NCBI GenBank assembly: GCA_937120495.1
Contig: CAKZJW010000109.1
Location: forward strand, 1-41,042
Reading direction: 5' to 3'
Length of the DNA: 41,042 nucleotides
DNA from: an uncultured Oligoflexia bacterium
Lineage (GTDB): Bacteria; Bdellovibrionota; Bacteriovoracia; Bacteriovoracales; Bacteriovoracaceae
The notes below the pieces were generated by a model. That model did not search any database. It was given only the letters and a program-made list of their open reading frames with translations, and had not been told where the DNA came from. This document shows positions 39,980 through 41,042 of the stretch, one piece after another. Numbering within the stretch: position 1 is the first letter of the stretch; each line of letters starts with the position of its first letter. Both the position numbers and the translations under genes were made by a program.

Positions 39980-40997
39980 TAGATACTGGTTGCTCCATAA
40001 GTTTTTTTATAACATCTTCTGGAGCAACATCATTATAGAGAATTTCATAAATCCCATTAAATAGACTCGTTCTTATATGATATTTACTTGCAAGTTTATG
40101 AGCAGCTTTCGTTGTCTTATATCCCTCAACAACACTTCTTTGAGACTCAATAATCTCTAGAGGTTTTCTTCCTTTTGCTATCTCGAGACCAAAGGTTTTA
40201 TTTCTTGAAAGACTACTAGTTGTTGTAAGTATCAAATCCCCCATTCCCGAAAAGCTATAAAAAGTTTCAGGCCTTGCATTGTAGATTTTTCCAAAACGAA
40301 GCATCTCTGTTATTCCTCGAGTAATCATCGCGGCTCGAGTATTATGGTTGTACCCCATGCCTTCAAGGATACCTCCGGCTATCGCCAAGATGTTTTTTAA
40401 TGCTCCACCAAGAAGAACTCCTTTTACGTCATAAGTTGGAAATGCTTTAAAGTATTCAGTTTGAAGCATTGAACTTACATTTAATAAAACATCTGGATCC
40501 TTTCCTGCTAATGAAACGATCGTTACTTGCTTATCTAAAATTTCTTTAGCAAACGATGGACCAGAGAGATAAGTTAAATGATCATGATGTTCAGAGAAAA
40601 AGTGATTAAATAAATCATCTGGTAGTTCTAAAGTCTCTGGGTCAATTCCTTTAGATAAAGATACAAAAGGAATTTTATTTTCAAAGTATTTGATAAATCG
40701 ATCTTTGTTTTCAGAATAAAATGGACCAATTGCACTTGTTGGCAAGCCATTTACAAGAAGCTCGATACTTGTATTATTAGAAAGCTCATCAACCTCTTCC
40801 CAAGTAAGAGCCGGAATAATATTTGAAGCTAGTTTTTGTCCCGGAAGATAAACTGCATTTTCACCATTTTTAATAGAATCGTAGATATCTTTAGATCGAA
40901 CTTTTATAATAACTTGCTTAAAGTTTTCTGATAGGACTGAAGCTATTGAAGTACCGAAGGCTCCCGCTCCAAAAATAAGTGCTGTTTTAAACGTCAT
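39969..40997 (-). CDS. gpsA: NAD(P)+-dependent glycerol-3-phosphate dehydrogenase
   Basis: 342 residues, normal length. The N-terminal Rossmann fold has GAGAFGTS (9-16), followed by SLSKGID and LSGPSFAKE. The catalytic lysine lies in GGALKNILAIAGG, and the helix GYNHNTRAAMITRG and SFSGMGDLILTT are family signatures. It makes sn-glycerol 3-phosphate from dihydroxyacetone phosphate for phospholipid synthesis in the cytosol. The ATG at 40997 lies 45 bases from the window edge. Confidence 0.97.
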   Translation of the reverse strand: MTFKTALIFGAGAFGTSIASVLSENFKQVIIKVRSKDIYDSIKNGENAVYLPGQKLASNIIPALTWEEVDELSNNTSIELLVNGLPTSAIGPFYSENKDRFIKYFENKIPFVSLSKGIDPETLELPDDLFNHFFSEHHDHLTYLSGPSFAKEILDKQVTIVSLAGKDPDVLLNVSSMLQTEYFKAFPTYDVKGVLLGGALKNILAIAGGILEGMGYNHNTRAAMITRGITEMLRFGKIYNARPETFYSFSGMGDLILTTTSSLSRNKTFGLEIAKGRKPLEIIESQRSVVEGYKTTKAAHKLASKYHIRTSLFNGIYEILYNDVAPEDVIKKLMEQPVSTIG

Positions 40998-41042
40998 ATA
41001 TTCTCCATAATATTTTATAGAGACATTATACCTTCTACTTGG

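Overview
The window is AT-rich bacterial DNA (roughly one third G+C by eye). It has tightly packed overlapping genes, many short exported proteins with signal peptides, and an unusually dense block of two-component genes. Together with RsgA, GpsA, a ScsB/DsbD-like reductase and exported zinc-peptidase-like proteins, this suggests a Gram-negative of the Bdellovibrionota (Bacteriovorax/Halobacteriovorax-like). The taxonomic call is an inference from style and gene content, not from a marker gene. No rRNA, tRNA or CRISPR array was found.

Left end (1-6200): an accessory, defence-like region on the minus strand. A three-gene cassette (HATPase protein, STAS-like DUF4325 protein, membrane protein; 569-2988) lies between a C-terminal and an N-terminal piece of serine recombinase. 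Upstream are a HEPN protein with zinc ribbons, an orphan XRE regulator, and a HepT toxin with an HTH-MNT antitoxin fusion. A 500-base gene-poor stretch with imperfect direct repeats and a terminator closes the region.

6242-9467: five minus-strand reading frames for small exported proteins. Three intact ones and one truncated duplicate share a CKGD-x-Q-x-A signature just after the signal peptide. Their function is unknown.

9499-18255: the highlight, a candidate RiPP (linear azole type) biosynthetic locus. A five-gene minus-strand operon runs precursor-like protein, PlsC-like acyltransferase, Lnt-like N-acyltransferase, JmjC/cupin oxygenase, YcaO; every junction overlaps. A divergent four-gene plus-strand operon encodes an exported protein, a GT4 glycosyltransferase, an alpha/beta hydrolase and a fatty-acid-hydroxylase-family enzyme. 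It meets, tail to tail, a SagB-type dehydrogenase on the minus strand. The 155-residue precursor-like protein appears to fuse a PqqD/RRE-like winged helix to a leader and a Cys/Gly/Ser-rich 11-residue tail. No E1/ThiF-like partner and no ABC exporter is visible. I infer an azol(in)e-bearing peptide, possibly hydroxylated, acylated and glycosylated.

18303-20924: an exported HExxH peptidase-like protein and a YiiX-like lipoprotein. 20928-30651: seven minus-strand signalling genes (REC-kinase hybrid, five-PAS kinase, REC, pseudo-REC/PilZ-like, REC with degenerate HD-GYP, membrane PAS kinase, OmpR-type regulator), five of them in one operon.

30791-35319: secreted proteins, including a putative lipoprotein, a second HExxH protein, and a two-gene unit (coiled-coil membrane-associated protein and a Ser-repeat Cys-rich protein) preceded by a consensus sigma-54 promoter and a tandem repeat. 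35422-40997: conserved chromosomal genes rsgA, an exported Hsp20-like protein, a BtuF-like binding protein, a ScsB/DsbD-like thiol-disulfide reductase and gpsA.
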